Shown in pieces: positions 16,154 through 23,261 of a stretch of 32,490 nt of DNA. Each line of letters begins with the position of its first letter. Position 1 is the first letter of the stretch. The notes under the pieces are model-generated. The model worked only from the letters and a program-made list of their open reading frames with translations, searched no databases and was not told where the DNA came from. The stretch is from JBFELU01 sp041551965. Lineage in GTDB: Bacteria; Actinomycetota; Acidimicrobiia; Spongiisociales; UBA11373. The stretch spans positions 1 through 32,490 of the forward strand of contig JBFELU010000025.1 in assembly GCA_041551965.1 (NCBI GenBank), in the 5' to 3' direction. The translations under genes and the position numbers were made by a program.

Positions 16154-17214
16154 GGAAGCTCGGCAAACCGGAGATGTCGGACATCTCGGTGGGGGCTGGT
16201 CTGCTCGGCGCCGGGGGCGGAGGAGCCGTCTCGGAGGGCCTCAAGATGGTCGACCGGGTCCTCAAGTTCGGCGACGCCGTCGACCTGGTGACGGTCGAGG
16301 AGGTCGACGACGACGCCTGGGGTGCGGTGATCGCCGGCATGGGATCGCCGGTGGCGTCGCGCAAGAAGCCCAGGACGTACTCGCTGACCTGGGCGATGGA
16401 GCTGCTGGCGGAGACGCTCGGCTTCGAGGCCGCCTTCGTGATCCCCTTCGAACTCGGAGCCGGCAACAGCATCACCCCGATGCTCGTCGGGGTCCAGATG
16501 GGCATCCCGGTGGTCGACGGCGACCCGGTGGGCCGGGCGGTGCCCCAGATCGACATGACGACCTTCCACCTGGGCGGAATCGGGATCTCGCCGCTTGCGC
16601 TGGTGAATGAGGAGAAGATCTCGGCCGTCATCCGCACCGACGATCCCTACGACATGGAGAGGGTCGCTCGGGCGGTGTCGGCCGAGCTGGGAAGCGTTGC
16701 CGCGATCGCCTGCTACGCCATGCAAGGCCGCGACATGAAGCGACTCATCATCAAGGACACGACGACCCTCGCCGAGAGGGTGGGGCGGACGATCCGGGAG
16801 GCGGTGGCCGCCGGAGGAGACCCCGCTCAGGCAGTCGTCGACGACATGGACGGTTACTTGCTCGGCAAGGGCTCCGTGACGGTGGCCGAGTCGGAGATGC
16901 GAGGCGGGTTCGACTTCGGCCGAGTCGAGGTCGAGGGAGACCTCCCCATCCAGATCGGGGTCCAGAACGAGAACATGATCGCCCACCGGGGCGACCGGTT
17001 GCTGGCCGTGTGTCCCGACCTGATCTGTGCCATCGGCGACAACGGGGCTCCCCTCTCCAATGCCGAAATCGAGGTGGGCATGGGGATCACCTATGTCGGT
17101 CTTGCCGCCGACCCGGCCTTCCGGACGCCCGAGGCCTACGGCTTGTTCTCGAAGGCCCTCGGCGTGCTCGAGTACGACGGCGGGTTCGTGCCGATCGAGG
17201 AGCTCGTCGGCTGA
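16150..17214 (+). CDS. DUF917 / S-methyl-thiohydantoin desulfurase-type protein
   Basis: A 354-residue protein of DUF917, a family now known by the name S-methyl-thiohydantoin desulfurase domain. The N-terminal glycine-rich segment SVGAGLLGAGGGGAV (about residues 13-27) is characteristic, then come FELGAGNSITPMLVG and GIPVVDGDPVGRAVPQ (about 96-130), with MTTFHLGGIGISPL after it. The C-terminal part (FDFGRVEVEG, then GDNGAPLSNAEIEVG) is also typical. Relatives occur beside hydantoinases and molybdenum enzymes. By analogy it may act on a thiohydantoin- or hydantoin-like ring; that is inference. It overlaps CoxL by 4 bases and precedes the SDR by 10 bases, so it is part of the operon and probably works on the product or substrate of the Mo enzyme. 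Confidence 0.88.
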   Translation: MRKLGKPEMSDISVGAGLLGAGGGGAVSEGLKMVDRVLKFGDAVDLVTVEEVDDDAWGAVIAGMGSPVASRKKPRTYSLTWAMELLAETLGFEAAFVIPFELGAGNSITPMLVGVQMGIPVVDGDPVGRAVPQIDMTTFHLGGIGISPLALVNEEKISAVIRTDDPYDMERVARAVSAELGSVAAIACYAMQGRDMKRLIIKDTTTLAERVGRTIREAVAAGGDPAQAVVDDMDGYLLGKGSVTVAESEMRGGFDFGRVEVEGDLPIQIGVQNENMIAHRGDRLLAVCPDLICAIGDNGAPLSNAEIEVGMGITYVGLAADPAFRTPEAYGLFSKALGVLEYDGGFVPIEELVG

Positions 17215-17224
17215 GGGGGTGACG

Positions 17225-17980
17225 ATGGCTGAGCAGTTCCTGGCCGACAAGGCGGCTCTGGTCACGGCCGGTTCCCGCAACCTGGGCTCGGCGGTGGCGC
17301 TGGCTCTGGCGGAGCGGGGGGCCCGGGTGGCCGTCAACTATCACAGTTCGCAGGACGAGGCCGAGGCGTTGCTGGCCCGCATGCCCGGCTCCGGCCACGC
17401 GGCGGTGCAGGGCGATGCGGGGACCCCCGCCGGCATCGAGGCGATCGTGGCCGAGTCCCGGGAAGTGCTCGGGGCCCCGATCCAGGTGCTCATCAACAAC
17501 TACGGGCCCTTCTCGATGACCCCGTTCGCCGAGATGCCGGAGGACGAGTGGGACCGCATCTGGGATGCCAACGTCAAGGTCGCCTACGTGGCGGTCCGGG
17601 CCGTCGTGCCGGGGATGCGGGAGGCCGGGTGGGGGCGGGTCGTGAATCTGTCGGCCGGTTCCGCCTATCTGCGAAACCACTCGATCTACACGCTGTCCAA
17701 GGAGTCGCTGCTGACGCTGACCGAGGCGCTGGCGGTGGAGCTCGGTCCGGAGATCAACGTGTTCGCGGTTGCGCCCGGTCAGATCGCCGAGAGCGCCGAG
17801 GACATCGCCGAATTCGATCCGTCGTTCGTGGAGCGGTCGGTGGCCGCCACCCCGATCGGCCGCCTGGTGACCCGGCCGGAGGTGGCGGCGATCATCGCCG
17901 AGCTGTGCGGCCCCCTCTTCGACGCGGTGACCGGTGTGACGATCCCGGTCGACGGGGGCTGGCGCCTGCCCCGGTTCTAG
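17225..17980 (+). CDS. SDR-family oxidoreductase (paralogue of the gene at 7817)
   Basis: A 251-residue short-chain dehydrogenase with the same length as its paralogue at 7817. The nucleotide motif is TAGSRNLG and the usual NNAG is NNYG, then catalytic Ser in LSAGSAY and Tyr-x3-Lys in YTLSKES. The end is GGWRLPRF. ATG at 17225 follows GAGGGGG by 5 bases, 10 bases after the DUF917 stop, so it is the last gene of the Mo-hydroxylase operon. It should oxidise or reduce a carbonyl/hydroxyl intermediate. The stop is separated by only 3 bases from that of a convergent SDR of another type. Confidence 0.92.
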   Translation: MAEQFLADKAALVTAGSRNLGSAVALALAERGARVAVNYHSSQDEAEALLARMPGSGHAAVQGDAGTPAGIEAIVAESREVLGAPIQVLINNYGPFSMTPFAEMPEDEWDRIWDANVKVAYVAVRAVVPGMREAGWGRVVNLSAGSAYLRNHSIYTLSKESLLTLTEALAVELGPEINVFAVAPGQIAESAEDIAEFDPSFVERSVAATPIGRLVTRPEVAAIIAELCGPLFDAVTGVTIPVDGGWRLPRF

Positions 17981-17983
17981 GAC

Positions 17984-18736
17984 TCAGCGGGCCAGGTTGC
18001 CGCCGTCGGCCACCAGGGTGTGACCGGTGACGAACGAGGCGGCATCCGAGCACAGCCACACGACTGCGGCGGCGATCTCTTCGGGCCGGCCCATCCGTCC
18101 CATCGGGTGCATCGTCTCCAGCGCCTCCGCCAGGATTGGGTCGTGGCGAAGCCGGTCGATCATCGGGGTCTCGATCGCCCCGGGATGGACCGAGTTCACC
18201 CGGATCCCCATCTCGGCGTAGTCGAGAGCGACGGACTTCGTGAGACCCACCACCGCGTGCTTGCTGGCCGGGTAGGGGCCGCCGGCGCCCCCGGCGAGGC
18301 CGAATGTGGATGAGGCGTTGACGATCGAACCGCCGCCGTGGTCGACCATGTGGGCCAGTTCGTACTTCATGCAGAAGAAGATCCCGTCGACGTTGATCGA
18401 CATCACCTTGCGCCAGTGGTCGGTGGTGGTCTCGTGGAGGAGCACCCGCTGGCCTTCCACCCCGGCGTTGTTGTAGGCCATGTGGAGGCCGCCGAAGTGG
18501 GCGACGACGGCGCCGATCATGTCACGGACCTGGTCTTCGGCGGTGACGTCGACGGGGAAGAACGCGGCGTCGGCCCCGTCGTTGCGCAACGCCGCGACGA
18601 CGGCCTCCCCTGATTCGCGATCGATGTCGGCGATCGCCACCCGGGCATTCCGTGCCGCAAAAGCCCGGCAGGTGGCGGCGCCGATTCCGGATCCCCCACC
18701 CGTCACCAACGCGACCTTTCCGTCGAACTCACCCAT
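17984..18736 (-). CDS. SDR-family oxidoreductase, classical type
   Basis: A 250-residue classical SDR with all textbook motifs: TGGGSGIG (residues 11-18), NNAG, catalytic Ser in NASSTFG, Tyr-x3-Lys in YPASKHA and PG in VHPGAIETPM. The Asp in IADIDRES after the second strand suggests NAD rather than NADP. It is only distantly related to the two SDR paralogues in this window. The ATG at 18736 with GGGAG upstream is chosen; the earlier 99 codons on this strand belong to the shadow of the neighbouring SnoaL gene. It shares an 84-base divergent promoter region, which contains a palindrome, with the SnoaL-like gene at 18821. Confidence 0.92.
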   Translation of the reverse strand: MGEFDGKVALVTGGGSGIGAATCRAFAARNARVAIADIDRESGEAVVAALRNDGADAAFFPVDVTAEDQVRDMIGAVVAHFGGLHMAYNNAGVEGQRVLLHETTTDHWRKVMSINVDGIFFCMKYELAHMVDHGGGSIVNASSTFGLAGGAGGPYPASKHAVVGLTKSVALDYAEMGIRVNSVHPGAIETPMIDRLRHDPILAEALETMHPMGRMGRPEEIAAAVVWLCSDAASFVTGHTLVADGGNLAR

Positions 18737-18744
18737 CACTACTC

Positions 18745-18761
18745 CCGTGTCGTTGACACGG
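18745..18761. promoter_or_regulatory. Palindrome in a divergent promoter region (candidate operator)
   Basis: CCGTGTC-GTT-GACACGG is a perfect inverted repeat with 7-base arms and a 3-base centre, 9 bases upstream of the SDR start at 18736. It contains TTGACA (18753-18758), which could be a -35, and so would place a repressor on the promoter. TetR- or GntR-type regulators bind such sites, but no regulator gene is in the window. Confidence 0.4.
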
Positions 18762-18789
18762 ACGCTAGGCCGGGAGCGTTCCGGCGTCA

Positions 18790-18795
18790 TAGCAT
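18790..18795 (+). promoter_or_regulatory. Likely -10 of the 18821 gene
   Basis: TAGCAT lies 25 bases before the ATG at 18821, with GAGGAGG in between. The TTGACA upstream is too far (31 bases) to be its -35. Confidence 0.35.
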
Positions 18796-18820
18796 CGGCG
18801 GCGAACGAGGAGGCAGTGTC

Positions 18821-19180
18821 ATGACCGATGAGTTCGTCGGCTACTACGAGGACTGGTTCGCAGCGATCACCCAGGAAGGGATCGGCCCGCTGGATGAACT
18901 GCTCGCCGTGGAGTGGAAGTACACGAACTACGACGGCATGGTGCGGGGGAAGCGGGAATACCTCGACCACGTCGGGGGTCTGGTCGAGACGGTGACCTTC
19001 GTCGGTCCCTACGACGTTCAGGTGACTCGCCACGGTCCGATTGCCATCGTGCTCGGGGGTTACCGGGTGACCGATCTACCCGACGGCGGGGTCCTGGAGC
19101 TTCGTTTCACCGGGGTGTGGATCGAACGGGAGGGTCGGTGGCAGTGCCTCATCCATCACAACTCGGAGGTCACCGGCTGA
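18821..19180 (+). CDS. SnoaL-like / NTF2-fold protein
   Basis: A 119-residue NTF2-like protein. It begins with the helix EFVGYYEDWFAAITQEG, has YTNYDGMVRGKREYLDHVGG and ends with the strands ELRFTGVWIEREGRWQCLIHH, typical of nuclear-transport-factor-2/DUF4440 proteins. It is distinct from the SnoaL paralogue pair at 1786 and 12058. A strong ribosome site (GAGGAGG) precedes its ATG. Its last 11 bases overlap the end of the convergent M20 gene. The reaction is unknown; binding of a small metabolite or an isomerase role is likely. Confidence 0.8.
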   Translation: MTDEFVGYYEDWFAAITQEGIGPLDELLAVEWKYTNYDGMVRGKREYLDHVGGLVETVTFVGPYDVQVTRHGPIAIVLGGYRVTDLPDGGVLELRFTGVWIEREGRWQCLIHHNSEVTG

Positions 19181-20390
19181 GAGCGGCCACGGCCCGCTGC
19201 AGAACTTCGACGCTCGTCACGGTGTCCGAGATCGACACGTACTCGTCGGCGGTGTGGGCCCGGCGCACGTCGCCGGGGCCGTAGACCAGGCACCGGGCAC
19301 CGCCGACGCGCCGCCACAGCGCCATGTCGCACCCGTAGGGCACCGCCACCAGGTCGGGGGTCCGTCCGGTCGTCTCGGCCGCGGCCCGTCGGACCGCCTC
19401 CACCAGTGAATCGTCCGGGTCGAGCTGTGAGGAGCCGAAGGCAGCCCCGGTGCGTGCGACGCGAGGGGGATGGTCTGTCAGCCAGGGATCGGATGCCGCC
19501 GCCGCAACGAGGCCGTCGGCAAAACGCTGCTCGGCTTCACCGATCGTCTCGCCGAGCGTGACCCCGACCCTCGCTTCGGCCCGCAGGGAGGCCATGACGT
19601 TCGAGGCCCATTCGCCCCCGGCGACGACACCCACCGTGGTGGGGTAGGGAACGCCAAGGGCCCTCATCAGCGGGTGAGTCTCCGACGCGTTGACCTCGCG
19701 TTCGAGGTCCCGGATGGCTCCGTAGACGGTGTAGAAGGCATCGAGGGCGCTCACCCCTTCTTGGGGGGTCGCTCCGTGGGCGGCCCGCCCCTCCACCTCG
19801 ATGGTGAACGTGAGCGCACCGCCGTGAGCGATCACGATGTCGCCGGCGGTCGGCTCGGTGAGCAGCACCATTTCTCCCGTCCAGCCGCGCCGAATCGCCG
19901 CCAGGGTTCCGGTGCCGCCGTCCTCTTCTCCGGGCACCGCCACGAACCGGATCTCCCCGGCGAAGTCGCGGTCGCCGTCGGCGAACGCGAGAAACGCTTC
20001 GAGGGCGGCGATCAGCCCGGCCTTCATGTCGCACGCACCCCGCCCGTACAGGAGGTCCCCTTCGATGGCGGCGCCGTGGGGTGGCCGAGTCCAGTGGGCC
20101 GGCTCCCCGACGCCGACCGTGTCGACGTGCCCGGTGAGCACGATGATGGGCCCCGGCCGCGACCCCCGGGCCGCTGCGGCCACCACGGGAACGTCATCGC
20201 GTTCGACTTCGCGTCCGGGGTATTCGGGATCGGCCACGAGGTCGGCCATGCGGTCGGTCCACCGGTCGATGGTGTCGGCCTTCGATTCCCCCAGCCACCC
20301 GGCAACGAGATCGACGGCCTCCTCCTCGCCTCCGGTCGGGGAGGGGGTCCCGACGAGCGCCGAGAGCCGCTCGAGGATCCGCTCGGTCAC
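19170..20390 (-). CDS. M20-family metallohydrolase (ArgE/DapE/carboxypeptidase G2-like)
   Basis: A 406-residue dinuclear zinc amidohydrolase of the M20 family. Metal and catalytic residues are visible: His88 and Asp90 (TGHVDTVG), Asp121 (GRGACDMKAG), the Glu pair 155-156 (PGEEDGG) and a C-terminal His in RRAHTADEYV. The central dimerisation domain starts near HGGALTFTIEVEG. It should hydrolyse an amide such as an N-acyl, N-formyl or N-carbamoyl amino acid, which fits a pathway that opens a ring to an amide. The GTG start overlaps the stop of the nitronate-monooxygenase-like gene by 4 bases. It overlaps the convergent SnoaL gene by 11 bases at its end. Confidence 0.92.
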   Translation of the reverse strand: MTERILERLSALVGTPSPTGGEEEAVDLVAGWLGESKADTIDRWTDRMADLVADPEYPGREVERDDVPVVAAAARGSRPGPIIVLTGHVDTVGVGEPAHWTRPPHGAAIEGDLLYGRGACDMKAGLIAALEAFLAFADGDRDFAGEIRFVAVPGEEDGGTGTLAAIRRGWTGEMVLLTEPTAGDIVIAHGGALTFTIEVEGRAAHGATPQEGVSALDAFYTVYGAIRDLEREVNASETHPLMRALGVPYPTTVGVVAGGEWASNVMASLRAEARVGVTLGETIGEAEQRFADGLVAAAASDPWLTDHPPRVARTGAAFGSSQLDPDDSLVEAVRRAAAETTGRTPDLVAVPYGCDMALWRRVGGARCLVYGPGDVRRAHTADEYVSISDTVTSVEVLQRAVAALSR

Positions 20391-21367
20391 GCCACAAGCC
20401 CGGGCAGGCGATCCCGGATGATGTCGGTGGCCTCGGCGACGATGCGGTCGACGAGTTCCTGGACCGACGGGACGTCGCGAATCAGGCCCATCACCTGGCC
20501 GGCGCTCCACACTCCATCGTCGATCTCACCGAGCTCGACGATCTTCTCCCGCGAGTGCGACCCGGCGACGAGGGGGGCGAGATCTCCGATCTGAGTGTCC
20601 CCCGGCCGGGCCTCGATCTCGAGCACCTGATCCACGGTCTCGTTGTGGAGGACCCGGGCGGTGTTACGGAGGCTCCTCATGATGAGTCGGGTGTCGATCT
20701 CGCCGTGGTCGACCATGGCCTGCTTCACCTTGTCGTGCACGGGCGCTTCGAGGGTCGCAACGAACCGGGTCCCCATGTTGATGCCGTCGGCGCCGAGGCT
20801 GAGGGCCGCGGCCAGGCCGCGTCCGTCACCGAATCCACCCGATGCCAGCACCGGGAGGTCGACGGCGTCGGCCGTGATCGGCAGCAGGATGAGCGAGGTG
20901 ACGTCGTCCTCCCCGGGGTGACCGGCGCATTCGAAGCCGTCGATGCTGATCACGTCGCAGCCGATCGACTGGGCTTTGAGCGCGTGGCGAACCGAGGTGC
21001 ACTTGTGGACCACCTTGATGCCGGCCTCGTTGAGGGTCGGCATGAGCTCCTGCGGATTGCGACCCGCGGTCTCGACGAACTCGATCCCCTCCTCGGCGCA
21101 CACCTGGAGATAGCCGGGGTAGTCGGGTGGGGTGAGGGCGGGGAGGAGGGTGATGTTGACCCCGAACGGTTTGTCGGTGAGGTCACGGCACTTGCGGATC
21201 TCGGCTCGCAGGTCATCGGGTGTGGCGTGCGACAACGCCGTCATGAATCCCATGGCTCCGGCATTGGCCACCGCCGCGGTCAACTCGGCGGTCGCCACCC
21301 ACTGCAGACCGCCCTGCACGATCGGGTGCTCGATGCCGAAGAACTCGGTGATGCGGGTCTTGATCAT
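20387..21367 (-). CDS. Nitronate monooxygenase-like FMN enzyme
   Basis: A 326-residue TIM-barrel FMN protein of the nitronate monooxygenase/2-nitropropane dioxygenase family. The sequence IVQGGLQWVATAELTAAVAN (residues 16-35) is the FMN entry, the catalytic-type His is His150 in FECAGHPGEDD, and the phosphate loop is ASGGFGDGRGLAAALSLGAD. It could oxidise a nitronate or related carbanion; some family members have enoyl reductase functions. The ATG at 21367 has an excellent ribosome site (GGGAGGGAG). It is coupled with the M20 gene and divergent from the MaoC/enoyl-CoA hydratase operon (108-base region). Confidence 0.9.
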   Translation of the reverse strand: MIKTRITEFFGIEHPIVQGGLQWVATAELTAAVANAGAMGFMTALSHATPDDLRAEIRKCRDLTDKPFGVNITLLPALTPPDYPGYLQVCAEEGIEFVETAGRNPQELMPTLNEAGIKVVHKCTSVRHALKAQSIGCDVISIDGFECAGHPGEDDVTSLILLPITADAVDLPVLASGGFGDGRGLAAALSLGADGINMGTRFVATLEAPVHDKVKQAMVDHGEIDTRLIMRSLRNTARVLHNETVDQVLEIEARPGDTQIGDLAPLVAGSHSREKIVELGEIDDGVWSAGQVMGLIRDVPSVQELVDRIVAEATDIIRDRLPGLVA

Positions 21368-21443
21368 GCTTTCTCCCTCCCGGTGCGGTGGCACGGTGCT
21401 GCGGTTCGATTCTCGCACCCGGCGTGGCGGCGAAGCAGATCGG

Positions 21444-21449
21444 TAGCCT
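21444..21449 (+). promoter_or_regulatory. Likely -10 of the MaoC/enoyl-CoA hydratase operon
   Basis: TAGCCT lies 26 bases before the ATG at 21476, with AAAGGGAGAG in the leader. The same hexamer TAGCCT is found before the hydrolase gene at 24751. Confidence 0.35.
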
Positions 21450-21475
21450 CGGAGCGGCGGCAAAGGGAGAGCGTG

Positions 21476-22330
21476 ATGCCGATCGACCCCGACAAGGCGA
21501 TGGGATTCGAGTTGCCGGAGGTCCCCGCATCGTGGGATGCCGACGACGTCATCCTCTATCACCTCGGCCTGGGGGCGGGTTCGCCGCCCGTTGCGGAGGC
21601 GGAACTGGAGTACTGCTACGAGGGAAACCTCAAGGTTCTTCCCAGCTTCGGGGTGATCCCGGCCCAGGCGGGGCTGGCCGGGATCATGAGCATCCCCGGC
21701 CTGGAGTTCAATCCGGCCTTGTTGCTGCACGGCGAACAGGACCTGCAGGTTCCCCAGGCGCTGCCGACCAGCGCCGAGGTGGTCACGACCGGTCGGGTTG
21801 CCGACCTCTACGACAAGGGGAAGGCGGCAGTGGCCGTACTGGAGACCGAGACGAAGACCACCGACGGCACCGTTCTGGCGGTCAATCGCTGGTCGATGTT
21901 CCTCCGGGGCGAGGGTGGATTCGGTGGTGATCCCGGCCCCAAGACGGCCAACCCAAGGCCGGATCGCCAACCGGACCACGTGGTGGAGTTCACGACGCTC
22001 CCGCAGCAGGCCCTCATCTACCGGCTCAGCGGCGACAAGAACCCACTCCACGCCGATCCGGCCTTTGCCGCGATCGCCGGGTTCGATCGCCCCATCCTCC
22101 ACGGCCTGTGCACCTTCGGAATCGCCTGCCGGGCGGTGGTCGACACAGTCCTCGGGGGCGACGTCTCCCGAGTCGCCCGGTACGCCACGCGCTTCTCGGG
22201 AGTCGTGTTTCCGGGGGACACCGTGGTCACCTCGATGTGGGAGGACGGTGACCGGATCCTGATGGAGGCATCGACGGCCGAGAGCGGCAAGACGGTGCTC
22301 ACCAACGCCGCCGTGGTGCTGCGATCGTGA
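21476..22330 (+). CDS. MaoC-family (2-enoyl-CoA) hydratase
   Basis: A 284-residue double hot-dog protein. The N-terminal half is the non-catalytic fold; the C-terminal half carries the hydratase-2 signature: YRLSGDKNPLHADPAFA with the catalytic Asp and His, followed by RPILHGLCTFG. It adds water to trans-2-enoyl-CoA to give (R)-3-hydroxyacyl-CoA, or acts on a CoA ester in beta-oxidation. The stop overlaps the next start by 4 bases (GTGA), so it is coupled to the enoyl-CoA hydratase. It is divergent from the nitronate-monooxygenase-like gene. Confidence 0.92.
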   Translation: MPIDPDKAMGFELPEVPASWDADDVILYHLGLGAGSPPVAEAELEYCYEGNLKVLPSFGVIPAQAGLAGIMSIPGLEFNPALLLHGEQDLQVPQALPTSAEVVTTGRVADLYDKGKAAVAVLETETKTTDGTVLAVNRWSMFLRGEGGFGGDPGPKTANPRPDRQPDHVVEFTTLPQQALIYRLSGDKNPLHADPAFAAIAGFDRPILHGLCTFGIACRAVVDTVLGGDVSRVARYATRFSGVVFPGDTVVTSMWEDGDRILMEASTAESGKTVLTNAAVVLRS

Positions 22331-23115
22331 CGTACCACCACCTCGTCTTCGAGGTCGAGGCCGGCATCGCCCGGTTGACCCTGAACCGTCCCGACGTCGG
22401 CAATGCGCTCAACCGGCAATTGGCCGACGAGTTGGCCGACGCCGCCGGACGGTGTGCCCGGGATCCGGGGGTGAGGTGCGTGGTGCTGGCGGGGGCCGGG
22501 CCTCGCTTCTGTGTGGGCGGCGACGTGGCCGACTTCGGAGCGCGCGGTGACGCACTTCCGGAGTACCTCACCGGTGTCGCCGGCTCTCTGCACCAGGCCG
22601 TTGCCCGCTTCTCGCGGATGCGGGCACCGGTCGTCGCCGCGGTGCAGGGAGCGGCCGCGGGAGCCGGATTCTCCCTCGCCTGTGCCTCCGATCTGGTGGT
22701 GGCCGCCCGCTCTGCGATGTTCGTGGTGGCCTATACCGCCATCGGGCTGAGCCCCGACGGATCGGCGAGCTTCTTCCTGCCCCGCTTGGTGGGATTGCGC
22801 CGCGCCCTGGAGTTGACGCTGACGAACCGACGGCTGCCCGCGGAGGAGGCACTCGAGTGGGGACTGGTGACCACGGTGGTCGACGACGGCGACCTGGAAG
22901 GGGAAGTGGGTGCCCTCGCCGAGCGGCTGGCGGTCGGGCCGACTGCCGCCTTCGGGCGATCCAAGCACCTGATTCGGTCGTCGTTCAGCGAGTCTCTGGA
23001 GACGCAGATGGAAGACGAACTATGGGAGCTGGTGGCATCGTCCAGGACCGCCGATGGTCGTGAGGGCGTCGCTGCGTTCTTGGAGAAGCGGGCTCCCGGC
23101 TTCGACGGAGAGTAG
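22327..23115 (+). CDS. Enoyl-CoA hydratase/isomerase family protein
   Basis: A 262-residue crotonase-fold protein. The CoA-binding/oxyanion segment AGAGPRFCVGGDVADF (about 55-70) and the second segment QGAAAGAGFSLACASDLVVA (about 108-127) are in the usual places, with LNRPDVGNALNRQL near the N-terminus. The acidic catalytic residues of true hydratases are not certain, so isomerase or lyase activity is also possible. GTG start, 4-base overlap with the MaoC gene. The ORF is followed by a short gap and the tRNA-Ala gene. Confidence 0.92.
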   Translation: MTYHHLVFEVEAGIARLTLNRPDVGNALNRQLADELADAAGRCARDPGVRCVVLAGAGPRFCVGGDVADFGARGDALPEYLTGVAGSLHQAVARFSRMRAPVVAAVQGAAAGAGFSLACASDLVVAARSAMFVVAYTAIGLSPDGSASFFLPRLVGLRRALELTLTNRRLPAEEALEWGLVTTVVDDGDLEGEVGALAERLAVGPTAAFGRSKHLIRSSFSESLETQMEDELWELVASSRTADGREGVAAFLEKRAPGFDGE

Positions 23116-23148
23116 GGAGCCGAGGGTCGGTTCCGTCTGCGGCTCACA

Positions 23149-23154
23149 TAGACT
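23149..23154 (+). promoter_or_regulatory. Likely -10 of the tRNA-Ala gene
   Basis: TAGACT lies 12 bases before the first tRNA base. RNA would start close to 23161, the usual distance for a tRNA transcript. Confidence 0.4.
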
Positions 23155-23166
23155 GAACGGCAACCC

Positions 23167-23240
23167 GGGGATGTAGCTCAGTCCGGCAGAGCACCTGGTT
23201 TGCAACCAGGGGGTCAGGGGTTCGAATCCCCTCATCTCCA
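23167..23240 (+). tRNA. tRNA-Ala (anticodon UGC)
   Basis: All tRNA parts fold: acceptor GGGGATG with CATCTCC, D-arm GCTC/GAGC, anticodon stem CCTGG/CCAGG with loop TTTGCAA (anticodon TGC), variable GGGTC, T-arm AGGGG-TTCGAAT-CCCCT and discriminator A at 23240. The acceptor contains the G3-U70 pair that identifies alanine tRNAs. CCA is not encoded. The gene is 74 bases and lies 21 bases upstream of the thiolase start. Confidence 0.97.
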
Positions 23241-23261
23241 CGTCTGGAGAACGGAGGTCTC

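Noticed and set aside
23167..23240. tRNA-Cys (anticodon GCA) reading of the loop TTTGCAA
   Set aside because: It would need a 5-base loop; the CCTGG/CCAGG stem and the G3-U70 pair give tRNA-Ala(UGC).
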